From NCBI GenBank assembly GCA_021827245.1, contig JAKAWN010000040.1, positions 1 through 24,501 of the forward strand: DNA of 24,501 bases. Direction: 5' to 3'. The notes under the pieces are model-generated. The model did not search any database and was not told the DNA's origin. It was given only the letters and a program-made list of their open reading frames with translations. Shown one piece after another: positions 15,383 to 23,757 of this stretch. A program made the position numbers and the translations under genes. The stretch is from Acidobacteriota bacterium. Its GTDB lineage: Bacteria > Acidobacteriota > Terriglobia > UBA7540. Every line of letters begins with the position of its first letter. The first letter of the stretch is position 1.

Positions 15383-15412
15383 ATTATACCTTCTCGTTCG
15401 GAGGCGTACGAA
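15383..15412 (-). promoter_or_regulatory. Promoter of the metallophosphoesterase gene
   Basis: Minus strand: a perfect TATAAT (15388-15383) with TTCGTA 18 bp upstream. Transcription near 15376 leaves a short leader holding GGAGGG before the TTG start. Confidence 0.5.
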
Positions 15413-15533
15413 CCCTGCTCCACACGGATCGGTAAATTCGCGGAAATTACAGCCACCCGCGCCAATGGCTGCAGAAAACCAAAGGCAAAACCGGAAAACC
15501 TTGGAGTTGCCAATCCATACCGCTGAAATACTT

Positions 15534-15542
15534 TGCTATACT
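15534..15542 (+). promoter_or_regulatory. Possible extended -10 promoter
   Basis: TTGCTATACT contains TGC directly before TATACT (15537-15542), an extended -10 form with no clear -35. It would give a leader of about 130 nt to the gene at 15680. Confidence 0.35.
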
Positions 15543-15548
15543 TGGAGC

Positions 15549-15572
15549 ATCCCTGTTTGCTTCGTCAGGGAT
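15549..15572 (+). other. Leader hairpin followed by T-rich stretch
   Basis: ATCCCTG and CAGGGAT form a perfect 7-bp stem with a 10-nt loop at the predicted 5' end of the 15680 transcript. The T-rich stretch TTTTTTCTTATTTTTT follows at about 15595-15610. It could stabilise the RNA or attenuate transcription. It matches no riboswitch I know. Confidence 0.3.
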
Positions 15573-15679
15573 ATAGACCACATCGGCAAGACGGCTTTTT
15601 TCTTATTTTTTGAGGGCTCTGGTGGCAAGAGGGCCATTCGGAAAATGAGGGAGGGGACTAAATCCCGGAGGTGAAAGCA

Positions 15680-16345
15680 ATGAGCATCAGCCGTAGAGCA
15701 GCCGTTCTTTGCGCCTTATGTTTGAGCATTACCGCCAGTGCAGGGGCTCAGTTTATGCATCGTGGCCCCCAAGCGCCGAAAATGCCGACCCCGTTCCATC
15801 CGGTCATGGGTTCGGGCGCTCGCTACCAGATGACCACGCAAGAGGGCACCATGAATTTCACCTACGCCGTAGTCGGCAAGGAACAGGTGGAGGGAAACGA
15901 GGGCTACTGGCTTGAGATTCGAACCGAGCGCCCCCAGTCAGAGGGAGAAATGATCATGAAAGAGCTCATGGTGATGAGCACGCCTCATCCCGAGATCAAG
16001 CGCATGATCGTTCAGCCCCCAGGACGTCCACCCATGGAGATGCCTCTGGGCATGATGGGCATGATGCAACAACGCTCTCAACCGGGCCAGGAAACTGGAA
16101 ATGGCCTGGGAGAGAAAATCGGGACCGAGAGCATCACGGTGCCGGCCGGTACCTTCGAGTGCGAACACTATCGCAAACAGGAAGAAGACAAGACGGTTGA
16201 TTTTTGGGTCTCCACAAAAGTTCCTCCTTACGGCCTGGTCAAGATGACCAGCGCCGGCACGTCAATGGTCCTGGAAAAGGTCCTGAGCAACGAAACTTCC
16301 CACGTCAAGGGCGAGCCTCAAAAAATGCAGATGCCAAACTTCTGA
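15680..16345 (+). CDS. Secreted protein of unknown function
   Basis: This 221-aa protein has a signal peptide (MSISRRAAVLCALCLSITASAGA, cleavage before QF) and a Met/Pro-rich mature region, including PPMEMPLGMMGMMQQ near the middle and MQMPNF at the end. The segment YAVVGKEQVEGNEGYWLEI followed by VPAGTFECEHYRKQ and DFWVSTKVPPYGLVKM has a beta-rich layout. Similar sequences occur, in my recollection, in exported DUF-type proteins, but no function is known to me. The methionine-rich stretch could bind copper, though this is speculative. The ATG at 15680 is preceded by GGAGGTG at seven bases; an in-frame GTG at 15671 overlaps that site and is rejected. A terminator-like hairpin follows at 16363. 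Confidence 0.75.
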   Translation: MSISRRAAVLCALCLSITASAGAQFMHRGPQAPKMPTPFHPVMGSGARYQMTTQEGTMNFTYAVVGKEQVEGNEGYWLEIRTERPQSEGEMIMKELMVMSTPHPEIKRMIVQPPGRPPMEMPLGMMGMMQQRSQPGQETGNGLGEKIGTESITVPAGTFECEHYRKQEEDKTVDFWVSTKVPPYGLVKMTSAGTSMVLEKVLSNETSHVKGEPQKMQMPNF

Positions 16346-16362
16346 TCGACCATTTCACGTTG

Positions 16363-16398
16363 CAGGCCAGCTCCCCGACCGGACGCTGGCCTGTTTCC
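16363..16398 (+). terminator. Intrinsic terminator-like hairpin
   Basis: CAGGCCAGC and GCTGGCCTG form a perfect 9-bp GC-rich stem with a 13-nt loop. The tail after it is only TTT then CC, so termination may be partial. It lies 17 bp after the 15680 gene. Confidence 0.55.
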
Positions 16399-16424
16399 AC
16401 TCAGCACTATAAACCCGAAAAAAA

Positions 16425-16453
16425 TTGCTTTCTGCTTCTTCCCCGTGTATCTT
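16425..16453 (+). promoter_or_regulatory. Possible promoter of the O-methyltransferase gene
   Basis: TTGCTT, 17 bp and TATCTT give a moderate sigma70 match and place the start near 16460, with a leader of about 88 nt. That leader contains the small hairpin GGATGC/GCATCC (16484-16503). Confidence 0.35.
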
Positions 16454-16547
16454 AGCCGCTGGGGTTCCCACATTAAGAATTCCGGATGCAAGGTTACGCA
16501 TCCTTGTCGGCAGCACACGCCGGAAGGCGCGGCGGAGGAGGGAATTT

Positions 16548-17576
16548 ATGGCATCAACACCACAGGCGGCGGCAGCGCCGAATCCTGCACAGGTTTTTGA
16601 AACTTTGACAGCTTACCAGCGTTCGGCAGCGCTTCGTGCAGCCATTGAGCTTGACCTGTTCCGCGCGATTGGAGAAGGTCCCGGCGACCTCGCATCACTG
16701 GCGATACACTGTTCGGCCTCTGAGCGCGGCATCCGCATTCTGTGTGACTATCTCACGGTTATCGGTCTGCTAAACAAAGAGAATGGCCGTTACCAGCACA
16801 CGGCAACGAGCGCGGCTTTTCTCGATCCGCGCTCACCGTCCTGCCTTGCCGCGACGGCTCGCTTCCTAGGAAATCCGGCCCTGCACGAACCCTTTACCCG
16901 GCTCACCGAGATCGTCCGGAACGGGCACACCGTGCTGCCCGGGCAAGGCTCGGTCGAGCCGGAAAATCCGGTCTGGGTGGAATTCGCGCATAGCATGGCT
17001 CCCATGATGGCGCCCATGGCCAGACCTCTCGGTTCCATCGTCCTGGATGGCCATAAGGGTCCGGTGCGGGTGCTCGACATCGCCGCCGGCCATGGCCTAT
17101 TCGGCATCGAGGTGGCCAGGCAGAACCCCCAGGCGCAGGTCGTCGCGCTCGACTGGGCGCCCGTGCTCGAAGTAGCGCATGCCAATGCAATGAAGGCCGG
17201 CGTGGCCGACCGTTACACAAAACTGCCGGGCAGCGCCTTCGAGGTCGAATACGGAGGGCCGTATGACGTTGTCTTGCTCACCAACTTCCTGCACCACTTT
17301 GATCCACCCACCAACGCGGGATTGCTGAAGAAGGTCCACGCAGCGATGAAACCTGGAGGCCGCGCTGCTGCCCTGGAATTCGTGCCGAATGACGACCGGG
17401 TGTCGCCGCCCATGGCCGCCGCTTTCAGCATGACCATGCTCGCCAGCACTCCTTCAGGCGACGCGTACACTTTCCGGGAATTGGAGGCCATGTACCTCGA
17501 AGCGGGCTTCGGCAACATTACCGCGCATCCGGTGCTTTCGGGCCCACACAGCGTGGTGGTTGGACAAAAGCCATGA
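16548..17576 (+). CDS. SAM-dependent O-methyltransferase family protein
   Basis: This 342-aa protein has the build of the COMT/hydroxyneurosporene-type methyltransferases. The N-terminal winged-helix dimerisation domain spans about residues 15-95 (AALRAAIELDLFRAIG, ILCDYLTVIGLL), and the Rossmann SAM domain spans about 150-342. Motif I is VLDIAAGHGLFGI (about 175-187), VVALDW carries the ribose-binding acid, and NFLHHFD (about 246-252) carries the likely catalytic histidine. The acceptor is unknown; small aromatic or polyketide-like compounds are usual in the family. The ATG at 16548 has GGAGGAGGG just upstream, so the longer frame from 16425 is rejected. The gene has its own upstream promoter candidate, two hairpins follow it, and no biosynthetic neighbours are seen. 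Confidence 0.88.
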   Translation: MASTPQAAAAPNPAQVFETLTAYQRSAALRAAIELDLFRAIGEGPGDLASLAIHCSASERGIRILCDYLTVIGLLNKENGRYQHTATSAAFLDPRSPSCLAATARFLGNPALHEPFTRLTEIVRNGHTVLPGQGSVEPENPVWVEFAHSMAPMMAPMARPLGSIVLDGHKGPVRVLDIAAGHGLFGIEVARQNPQAQVVALDWAPVLEVAHANAMKAGVADRYTKLPGSAFEVEYGGPYDVVLLTNFLHHFDPPTNAGLLKKVHAAMKPGGRAAALEFVPNDDRVSPPMAAAFSMTMLASTPSGDAYTFRELEAMYLEAGFGNITAHPVLSGPHSVVVGQKP

Positions 17577-17622
17577 AGAGATAGGGGCATCCGCATTTGA
17601 TTGTGAGGTGGCTGGGTCCGAA

Positions 17623-17655
17623 AGGCTCGGCGCCAAGAGCGCGCCGGGCCTTTCC
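17623..17655 (+). terminator. Terminator-like hairpin after the O-methyltransferase gene
   Basis: AGGCTCGGCGC and GCGCCGGGCCT pair over 11 bp with one U-G wobble and a 7-nt loop. A short T/C-rich tail follows. It lies 46 bp after the stop. Confidence 0.5.
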
Positions 17656-17714
17656 TGTCTATGGGTGACAGAGATCCGCAACAGATTTCTCTGTGCCCTC
17701 CTTGCGTTGCAAGG

Positions 17715-17766
17715 TTTCGCACAGAGCGCACGGAGAGTTTCAGTGCTCTCTATGCGAAAGCTTTTT
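17715..17766 (+). terminator. Long imperfect hairpin with T run
   Basis: TTTCGCACAGAGCGCA (17715-17730) pairs with TGCTCTCTATGCGAAA (17744-17759) at 14 of 16 positions around a 13-nt loop. GC and then five T residues (17762-17766) follow. It reads as a terminator on the plus strand, but its position 139 bp after the gene and its CACAGAG wording also suit an intergenic repeat element. Confidence 0.45.
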
Positions 17767-17972
17767 ACCCACTGAGCACGCCGAGAACAATGCTTGCTGA
17801 AAAACAAGAATTGTGACCTTGCAGCATAGGCAGAGAACCTGAGGTCCTTTGTGAATCCATCCTGACCGAGGTGGGAAGCTCAGCAGCCGCCAGCCTTGCG
17901 GCCATTTGAGCGGATATGTTAAGTTCAATAGGTTCAAGACATCGCAGGATTTTCGGCTGAGCAGGCGAATCC

Positions 17973-18500
17973 ATGATTGCCACCTATAAAGGCGCTTCTC
18001 CTCGTGTAGCGAAATCGGCATTTGTTGCCGCCAGCGCCGATCTCATCGGTGATGTCGAAATCGCCGAAGACGCCAGCATCTGGTTCCAGGTGGTGCTGCG
18101 CGGAGACGTCAGCCCGATTCGCGTGGGGACGCATAGTAACATTCAGGATGGCTCCGTTCTGCACGGCGCGCGCGGGCTGCCCGTCAACGTTGGCAACCGG
18201 GTGACAGTGGGCCACCGGGTGGTTTTGCACGGCTGCACAGTTGAAGACCACTGCCTGATTGGCATAGGCGCCATCGTGTTGAACAGGGCCCGCGTCGGGG
18301 AAGGGTCGATTGTGGCGGCGGGAGCGCTGGTGCTGGAAGATACGGTGATTCCACCCGGCAGCCTTTACGTCGGCGTGCCTGCGAAACTGCGGCGAAAACT
18401 CAGCGAGGAAGATAGCGCTTTCGTTGACGCCCACGCCGGCCGTTACCTGGAATACAGGGAAATTTACCTGGCTGAGACCGGCAAGCAAGCCACTTCCTGA
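17973..18500 (+). CDS. Gamma-carbonic-anhydrase-like hexapeptide protein
   Basis: This 175-aa left-handed beta-helix protein is of the gamma-carbonic anhydrase/PaaY/YrdA family and is probably a cytoplasmic trimer. The metal ligands are visible: His64 (SVLHGA), His81 (VTVGHR) and His86 (VVLHGC). Arg43 and Asp45 (LRGDVSPI) and the SNIQDGSVLH segment are also conserved. Hexapeptide repeats run through VGEGSIVAAGALVLEDTVIPPGSLYVGVPAKLRR. Some members hydrate CO2 and others act on CoA thioesters or have no known activity; this one cannot be resolved. The ATG at 17973 has a weak AGG upstream. hisS begins 57 bp after its stop and may share the transcript. Confidence 0.92.
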   Translation: MIATYKGASPRVAKSAFVAASADLIGDVEIAEDASIWFQVVLRGDVSPIRVGTHSNIQDGSVLHGARGLPVNVGNRVTVGHRVVLHGCTVEDHCLIGIGAIVLNRARVGEGSIVAAGALVLEDTVIPPGSLYVGVPAKLRRKLSEEDSAFVDAHAGRYLEYREIYLAETGKQATS

Positions 18501-18557
18501 TAGGGCGCAGCACGGCTGGATGTAAACGGCCGGAATCAGTTCGAAATAAGAATAAGC

Positions 18558-19871
18558 GTGTCCAAGAAGAACGAACTTATCCAATCCGTCAAAGGCACCC
18601 GCGATCTGCTGCCCGCTGAAACGCCACTCTGGCAGCGGGTGGAAGACGAAGCGCGAAAGGTTTTTGAGGCTTACAACTTCCGGGAAATCCGCACCCCCGT
18701 CCTGGAACAGACAGCGCTTTTTGCCCGCAGCGTGGGGTCGGACACCGACATCGTCACCAAGGAGATGTACACGTTCGAGGATCGCGACAGCGAATCGCTG
18801 ACCCTGCGCCCGGAAGCCACGGCATCCGTCGTGCGCGCCTATATCGAACACAGGCTTTACAATGAAGGCGGCATTCACAAGCTTTATTACTTTGGGCCCA
18901 TGTTCCGGCGTGAGCGGCCGCAGAAGGGACGTTACCGTCAGTTCTATCAGATTGGCGCGGAAGTGCTGGGCTCCGACCATCCGGCGATTGACGCCGAGGT
19001 GCTGGAGATGCTCGTCCTGCTACTCGAACGACTGGGGCTGAAGGAATTCAAGCTTCTGCTCAACTCCGTCGGCTGCCCTAAGTGCAGGGCGCAATACCTG
19101 AAGATCCTGCGCCAGGCGCTCGATGGAGTTAAGACACGCATGTGCGAGGATTGCCAGCGGCGCGCCGTCACCAACCCGCTGCGCGTGCTGGATTGCAAGA
19201 TTGAGGAAGACCAGCCCGTTATCGAAGGGTTGCCCAAAATCATTGATCACCTGTGCCCGGAGTGCCGCCAGCATTTTGATTCCGTCACCATGGACCTGAA
19301 GCAGCGCGGCGTGGCATTCGAAATTGTGCCGCGCCTGGTGCGCGGGCTCGATTACTATACGCGGACGACTTTCGAAATCACGAGCGGGTTGCTGGGCGCG
19401 CAGAATGCAATACTCGGCGGAGGACGCTACGACGGTCTTTCCGAGATGCTGGGCGGACCGCCAGCGCCAGGTTTTGGCTTCGCAATCGGCCAGGACCGCC
19501 TGGTCCTGACTGTGGAAGCGACGGCGGCTTTGAGGCCCGTTCAGCCGCTGACGGTTTATGTCGCCTGGATGGGTGAAGCCACTCGCGAACCGGCCGTGTT
19601 ATTGGCCCGCGAACTCCGACGCCAAAGCATCGGCACGGAAATCAGTTATCATCCGATCAAGCTGAAAAAGGCGATGGGTACCGCCAGCAAACTTCAAGTG
19701 CTGTATACCATCATCATCGGTGAACAAGAGGTTGCAAGCGGAAGCTACCAAGTGAAGGATATGCGAACCGGCGAACAAGAGAGCGTGAGTGCCGGAGAGA
19801 TCGTCAATATTCTGAAGGCGAAGCTACGCGAGCCTTCGCCGGCCGAAAGTCATCTGGCCGGACAAAAATGA
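18558..19871 (+). CDS. hisS: Histidyl-tRNA synthetase
   Basis: This 437-aa class II aminoacyl-tRNA synthetase charges tRNA-His in the cytoplasm. Motif 1 region is IRTPVLEQ (about 44-51), motif 2 is FRRERPQKGRYRQFYQIG (about 116-133), the His-specific LVRGLDYYTRTTFEI is at about 260-274, and motif 3 is GFGFAIGQDRL. The C-terminal anticodon-binding domain begins near 330. An insertion carries cysteine pairs at 173/176, 196/199 and 233/236 plus Cys213, suggesting a metal-binding insertion as seen in some bacterial HisRS. The start is GTG at 18558, giving SKKNELIQSVKGTRDLLP. aspS starts 20 bp after its stop, so they are probably co-transcribed. Confidence 0.97.
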   Translation: MSKKNELIQSVKGTRDLLPAETPLWQRVEDEARKVFEAYNFREIRTPVLEQTALFARSVGSDTDIVTKEMYTFEDRDSESLTLRPEATASVVRAYIEHRLYNEGGIHKLYYFGPMFRRERPQKGRYRQFYQIGAEVLGSDHPAIDAEVLEMLVLLLERLGLKEFKLLLNSVGCPKCRAQYLKILRQALDGVKTRMCEDCQRRAVTNPLRVLDCKIEEDQPVIEGLPKIIDHLCPECRQHFDSVTMDLKQRGVAFEIVPRLVRGLDYYTRTTFEITSGLLGAQNAILGGGRYDGLSEMLGGPPAPGFGFAIGQDRLVLTVEATAALRPVQPLTVYVAWMGEATREPAVLLARELRRQSIGTEISYHPIKLKKAMGTASKLQVLYTIIIGEQEVASGSYQVKDMRTGEQESVSAGEIVNILKAKLREPSPAESHLAGQK

Positions 19872-19891
19872 CGGAAAGGTAAGGAATCACT

Positions 19892-21676
19892 TTGGAACTC
19901 GACTTACTTGGCGAACGGCGGAGAACGCATCATTGCGGGGAGTTGCGAAAGACGCATACGGGCCAGAAAGTGTTTCTGGCAGGATGGGTGGCGCGCCGGC
20001 GCGATCTTGGCAATCTGATCTTTCTTGATCTGCGCGACCACACTGGCATCATTCAAGTGGTGGCCAACGCGGAATCGAGCCCTGAGGCGCACGCCAAGGC
20101 CGAACAGGTGCGGGCGGAATACGTGGTGGGCGTGGAAGGCGAAGTGGTGCTGCGGGCGCCGGAAACCGTGAACCCGCAGATCGCAACGGGCGGAGTGGAA
20201 GTGAAAGCGCAAACGCTGCTGCTGCTGAATGAGGCGAAAACGCCTCCCTTCCCCATTGAAGATGAAGCCCGAACGGCCGAGGACACACGCCTACGCTACC
20301 GCTATCTCGACCTGCGCCGCAGCCGCATGCAGCGTAACATTCGCCTTCGCCACGAGGCCTGCCTGGAAGTGCGCAAGCATATGGGTGGCCACGGCTTCAT
20401 CGAGATCGAAACCCCCTTCATGACGCGTTCAACCCCGGAGGGCGCGCGCGATTATCTTGTGCCCAGCCGGGTGCGCCAGGGCCATTTCTATGCGCTGCCG
20501 CAGTCGCCGCAACTTTTCAAACAGTTGCTGATGATCGCCGGCTTCGACCGCTATTTCCAGATCGTTCGCTGCTTCCGCGACGAAGACCTGCGCGCCGACC
20601 GGCAGCCCGAGTTCACGCAGATTGACGTCGAAATGGCCTTCCCGCAACGCGACGAGCTTTTCGAAATCATGGAAGGCCTGATGCGAAGGCTGCTGGCGCT
20701 GGTGGATGTAAAAATTGAGATTCCTTTTGCGCGGCTGAGTTACGGCACGGCGATGGAGAAGTACGGCTCTGACAAGCCGGACCTGAGATTTGGGCTGGAA
20801 TGGAAACGCCCGGAGTTGCCGGACAGCAAGCTGAACGCGGTGAAAGGATTTCAGGTGGTCAAGGCCCTCCGCGTTCCTGGCGCCGCACCAAAAATCTCCC
20901 GCAGCCAGTTTGACCGCTACCAGGAAACTCTGCGGGCACAGGGAGCCGCGAACTCGGCGTATCTGACCGTTACCGAGGCAGGTGTCCAATCGCGGATGAA
21001 AAACGCGCTCGGCGACGACGGCCTCCGGCAAATCGTCGCAGCAACCGAAGCGCAACTCGGCGACCTTGTGATACTGCTGGGAGCGGAATCGGACTCAGTG
21101 GAAAACGTGCGCGCGCTCGATCAGGCATCAGGCTGGCTACGGCTGGAATTGGCGAGCAAGTTTGAACTGGTCAAGCCGGGCCTCTGGAGCTTTGCATGGA
21201 TTGTTGACTTTCCCATGTTCGAGTACGACAAGAACGAAAAGCGCTATGCGGCCATGCACCATCCGTTTACGTCGCCGCGGGAGGAAGATTTGGGCAAGCT
21301 CGAATCAGATCCCGCCAGCGTCAAGGCGCTGGCTTACGATCTGGTTCTGAACGGCCAGGAGATCGGCGGGGGCTCAATTCGTATGCACCGCCCCGACATC
21401 CAGAAGCGGGTCTTCAGAGTGCTGGGCTTGAGCGATGAAAAGGCCCGGGAGCGATTCGGCTTCTTCATGGACGCGCTCGAATACGGAGCGCCGCCGCACG
21501 GGGGGATTGCGCTGGGCGTTGACCGCATTATCGCCCTGCTGGCCGGCGAATCAAGCATCCGCGAGGTCATCGCATTCCCTAAAACCGCCAGCGCCACCGA
21601 CCTGATGTGCGACGCGCCCGCAACCGTCGATCCCGAACAGCTCACTGAACTGGGGCTGAAGATTCTGAGGTATTGA
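19892..21676 (+). CDS. aspS: Aspartyl-tRNA synthetase
   Basis: This 594-aa bacterial-type AspRS has an N-terminal OB anticodon domain (about residues 15-110), a catalytic core with FRDEDLRADRQPEFTQID (motif 2) and GGIALGVDRIIALL (motif 3), and an inserted GAD domain near 290-420. It charges tRNA-Asp. The OB motif reads RRRDLGN with Leu where non-discriminating enzymes usually have His (RRRDHG), so it is probably the discriminating type that does not mischarge tRNA-Asn. The start is TTG at 19892 with AAGGA six bases upstream, in frame with MELDLLGERRRTHHCGEL. It is coupled closely to hisS. The length is normal and nothing is odd. Confidence 0.97.
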   Translation: MELDLLGERRRTHHCGELRKTHTGQKVFLAGWVARRRDLGNLIFLDLRDHTGIIQVVANAESSPEAHAKAEQVRAEYVVGVEGEVVLRAPETVNPQIATGGVEVKAQTLLLLNEAKTPPFPIEDEARTAEDTRLRYRYLDLRRSRMQRNIRLRHEACLEVRKHMGGHGFIEIETPFMTRSTPEGARDYLVPSRVRQGHFYALPQSPQLFKQLLMIAGFDRYFQIVRCFRDEDLRADRQPEFTQIDVEMAFPQRDELFEIMEGLMRRLLALVDVKIEIPFARLSYGTAMEKYGSDKPDLRFGLEWKRPELPDSKLNAVKGFQVVKALRVPGAAPKISRSQFDRYQETLRAQGAANSAYLTVTEAGVQSRMKNALGDDGLRQIVAATEAQLGDLVILLGAESDSVENVRALDQASGWLRLELASKFELVKPGLWSFAWIVDFPMFEYDKNEKRYAAMHHPFTSPREEDLGKLESDPASVKALAYDLVLNGQEIGGGSIRMHRPDIQKRVFRVLGLSDEKARERFGFFMDALEYGAPPHGGIALGVDRIIALLAGESSIREVIAFPKTASATDLMCDAPATVDPEQLTELGLKILRY

Positions 21677-21719
21677 GTCCTTGCTGGAGTCCATCCCTGT
21701 TGCTTGAGGAGCTTATGAG

Positions 21720-21739
21720 GTCGGAGCTTCAGCTCCGAC
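21720..21739. repeat. Perfect 8-bp hairpin in the aspS-mutL spacer
   Basis: GTCGGAGC-TTCA-GCTCCGAC is a perfect stem-loop, followed by AAAAGAGAGG rather than a T tract. It is probably an intergenic palindromic element; termination is doubtful. Confidence 0.55.
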
Positions 21740-21791
21740 AAAAGAGAGGGGAGCCAAAAGGGGCTATAGTCCTTGAAGCAAAGGTCGCTGC

Positions 21792-23750
21792 ATGTCTGTA
21801 ATTCACATCCTTCCCGAGGCCGTCGCCAACAAGATTGCGGCGGGCGAAGTGGTCGAGCGACCGGCTTCTGTGGCCAAGGAGCTGGTTGAAAACTCGATTG
21901 ATGCGGGGGCGCGCGAGGTGGAAGTCCGCGTGGAGAGCGGAGGCAAGCGCCTGATCCGCGTGGTGGACGATGGCTGCGGCATGACCCGCGACGATGCTCT
22001 GCTGGCCTTCGAACGACACGCCACCAGCAAAATCAAGTCCGCCGAAGACCTGGACGAGATTGCGACGCTGGGATTTCGCGGCGAGGCCTTGCCCTCCATC
22101 GCGGCTGTCTGCCGCCTGAACCTCGAAACCCGGCATGCCTCCGAAGAAGCAGGCACGCGCATGGAATTCGCGGGCGGCAAGCTTCGCGACGTCAAGGAAA
22201 TGGCCCGGCCTCCGGGCACCACGATTGAGGTCCAGGGCCTGTTCTACAACGTCCCGGCCCGCCGCAAGTTCTTGCGATCGGAATCCACCGAACTTGGCCA
22301 TATTGCTTCCATGGTCACGCATTACGCGCTGGCTCACCCTGACAAATCGTTCCGGCTCGAGTCCGTGTCAAATGAAATCTTGAATGTTTCTCCCGTGGCA
22401 AGCCATCGCGAGCGGATTTACCAAGTGATGGGGGCGCAGGCGCTGGAACAACTGGTGGAGTTTGGACCCATCGAGCGCCAACTGCTGCCGCTTGCCAGCA
22501 ACACGAATCTCGGCGAAGAAGCAGAAGACAATATTGAGCTTGGGGCAGCACCGATTTTCAAAATCTTCGGTTTTGTTTCACGGCCCGAAGTCCACAAGCT
22601 GAACCGCAACCAGATCTACTTCTTTGTCAGCCGTCGGCTGATCCGCGACCGGCTGGTTCTGCACGCGCTGAATGAGGCTTATCGCAACATTCTGCCCGCC
22701 GGAATCTTTCCGGTAGCAATGATTTTTCTCGATCTTCCGCCGGGTGAAGTGGATGTGAACGTTCACCCCTCGAAAGCCGAAGTCCGCTTCCGCAACTCAT
22801 CTCTTGTGCACGACCTGATTCGCGATTCGGTGCTTCAAGCCCTGATGGCCGCGCGGCCTGTCGCAGCATTTCCCATGCGCAGGCCGGTACAGGCTGACGA
22901 CCGGCAGGACGCGATCGAAACGGGCGATGAAATAACGCCACGTTCAGCGGGAACGAGGCAGTGGATGCCCTCGGCAAAGCCTGGAGACACATTCAGCTCG
23001 GCGCCGTCCAGAGTGTTCCAGCTCTCAGCGCCCAGGCCGGCACCCTCGCCGGGATATCTTCCCCTGGCCGAAGCAGCGCTCTCCGTTTATGCTCCCGCGG
23101 CACCCGTATCCTGCTCGGCTCCGTACACTGAGGTTGCGCTCGCTTCGTCCGAATCCCGAACCGGCGAACTTCCCAACGACCTTCTGCCCCTCGGCCAAGT
23201 GCAGTCCAGCTTTATCGTGGCCACCAACGCGGAAGGGCTTTGGATCATCGACCAGCACGTAGCGCATGAGCGGATCCTGTTTGAGCAGCGCCTGCGAAGG
23301 CGCCAGAATAGCAAACTCGAAGGACAGCGGCTGCTGATTCCAATTGTCACAGACTTGCAGCCGGAGCAGCGTGCCACCTACCAGGAGATTGCAGGGGAGC
23401 TGGCTGCCGACGGATTTGAGGTGGAACCTTTCGGCCAGGGAAGCGTGGCCGTGAAGGCGGCACCCGCCGACATCCGTGCTGAAGACGTGGAAAAGCTGGT
23501 GCGCGAGATTCTGGACGGCGTGGGGCGCGAAGCGCGCGCACTTTCGCTGGACGAGTTGCGGCGAAGCATCGCGGCCACGGTGGCATGCCATGCGGCCATC
23601 AAAGTCAATATGCCGCTTGATCAGGAGAAAATGGGCTGGTTGCTACTGGAATTGAGCAAAACGGAATGTCCCATGACCTGCCCCCACGGACGCCCGATCG
23701 TGCTCCGGTACGACATGAAGGAGATTCAGAAAGCCTTTAAGAGGATTTAG
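21792..23750 (+). CDS. mutL: DNA mismatch repair protein MutL (endonuclease type)
   Basis: This 652-aa MutL couples MutS mismatch recognition to strand incision and excision. The GHKL ATPase has ELVENSIDAG (about 30-39), DDGCGM (about 59-64) and GFRGEAL (about 93-99), followed by the transducer domain to about 330. A Pro/Ala-rich linker covers about 345-450. The C-terminal dimerisation/endonuclease domain carries DQHVAHERILFE (487-498), matching DQHA-x2-E-x4-E except Ala to Val, and ACHAAIK and CPHGRP (630-635), the other metal-site motifs. So it should nick DNA itself, as in bacteria lacking MutH. AAAGG precedes the ATG. The gene lies between aspS and cmk. Confidence 0.97.
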   Translation: MSVIHILPEAVANKIAAGEVVERPASVAKELVENSIDAGAREVEVRVESGGKRLIRVVDDGCGMTRDDALLAFERHATSKIKSAEDLDEIATLGFRGEALPSIAAVCRLNLETRHASEEAGTRMEFAGGKLRDVKEMARPPGTTIEVQGLFYNVPARRKFLRSESTELGHIASMVTHYALAHPDKSFRLESVSNEILNVSPVASHRERIYQVMGAQALEQLVEFGPIERQLLPLASNTNLGEEAEDNIELGAAPIFKIFGFVSRPEVHKLNRNQIYFFVSRRLIRDRLVLHALNEAYRNILPAGIFPVAMIFLDLPPGEVDVNVHPSKAEVRFRNSSLVHDLIRDSVLQALMAARPVAAFPMRRPVQADDRQDAIETGDEITPRSAGTRQWMPSAKPGDTFSSAPSRVFQLSAPRPAPSPGYLPLAEAALSVYAPAAPVSCSAPYTEVALASSESRTGELPNDLLPLGQVQSSFIVATNAEGLWIIDQHVAHERILFEQRLRRRQNSKLEGQRLLIPIVTDLQPEQRATYQEIAGELAADGFEVEPFGQGSVAVKAAPADIRAEDVEKLVREILDGVGREARALSLDELRRSIAATVACHAAIKVNMPLDQEKMGWLLLELSKTECPMTCPHGRPIVLRYDMKEIQKAFKRI

Positions 23751-23757
23751 CTGACAG

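Larger units (their letters stand above)
17577..17972. other. 396-bp spacer with hairpins
   Basis: No credible gene is seen. It holds the two hairpins listed separately. The right part (17770-17972) shows only a weak promoter-like pair, TTGAGC 17906 and TAGGTT 17929, ahead of the carbonic-anhydrase-like gene. Confidence 0.65.

Noticed and set aside
16346..17972. O-methyltransferase as part of a natural-product cluster
   Set aside because: No synthase, oxidase, regulator or transporter adjoins it. It is bounded by hairpins on both sides.
17934..18980. 348-aa minus-strand frame opposite the carbonic-anhydrase-like gene and hisS
   Set aside because: It is a shadow of two strongly conserved plus-strand genes.
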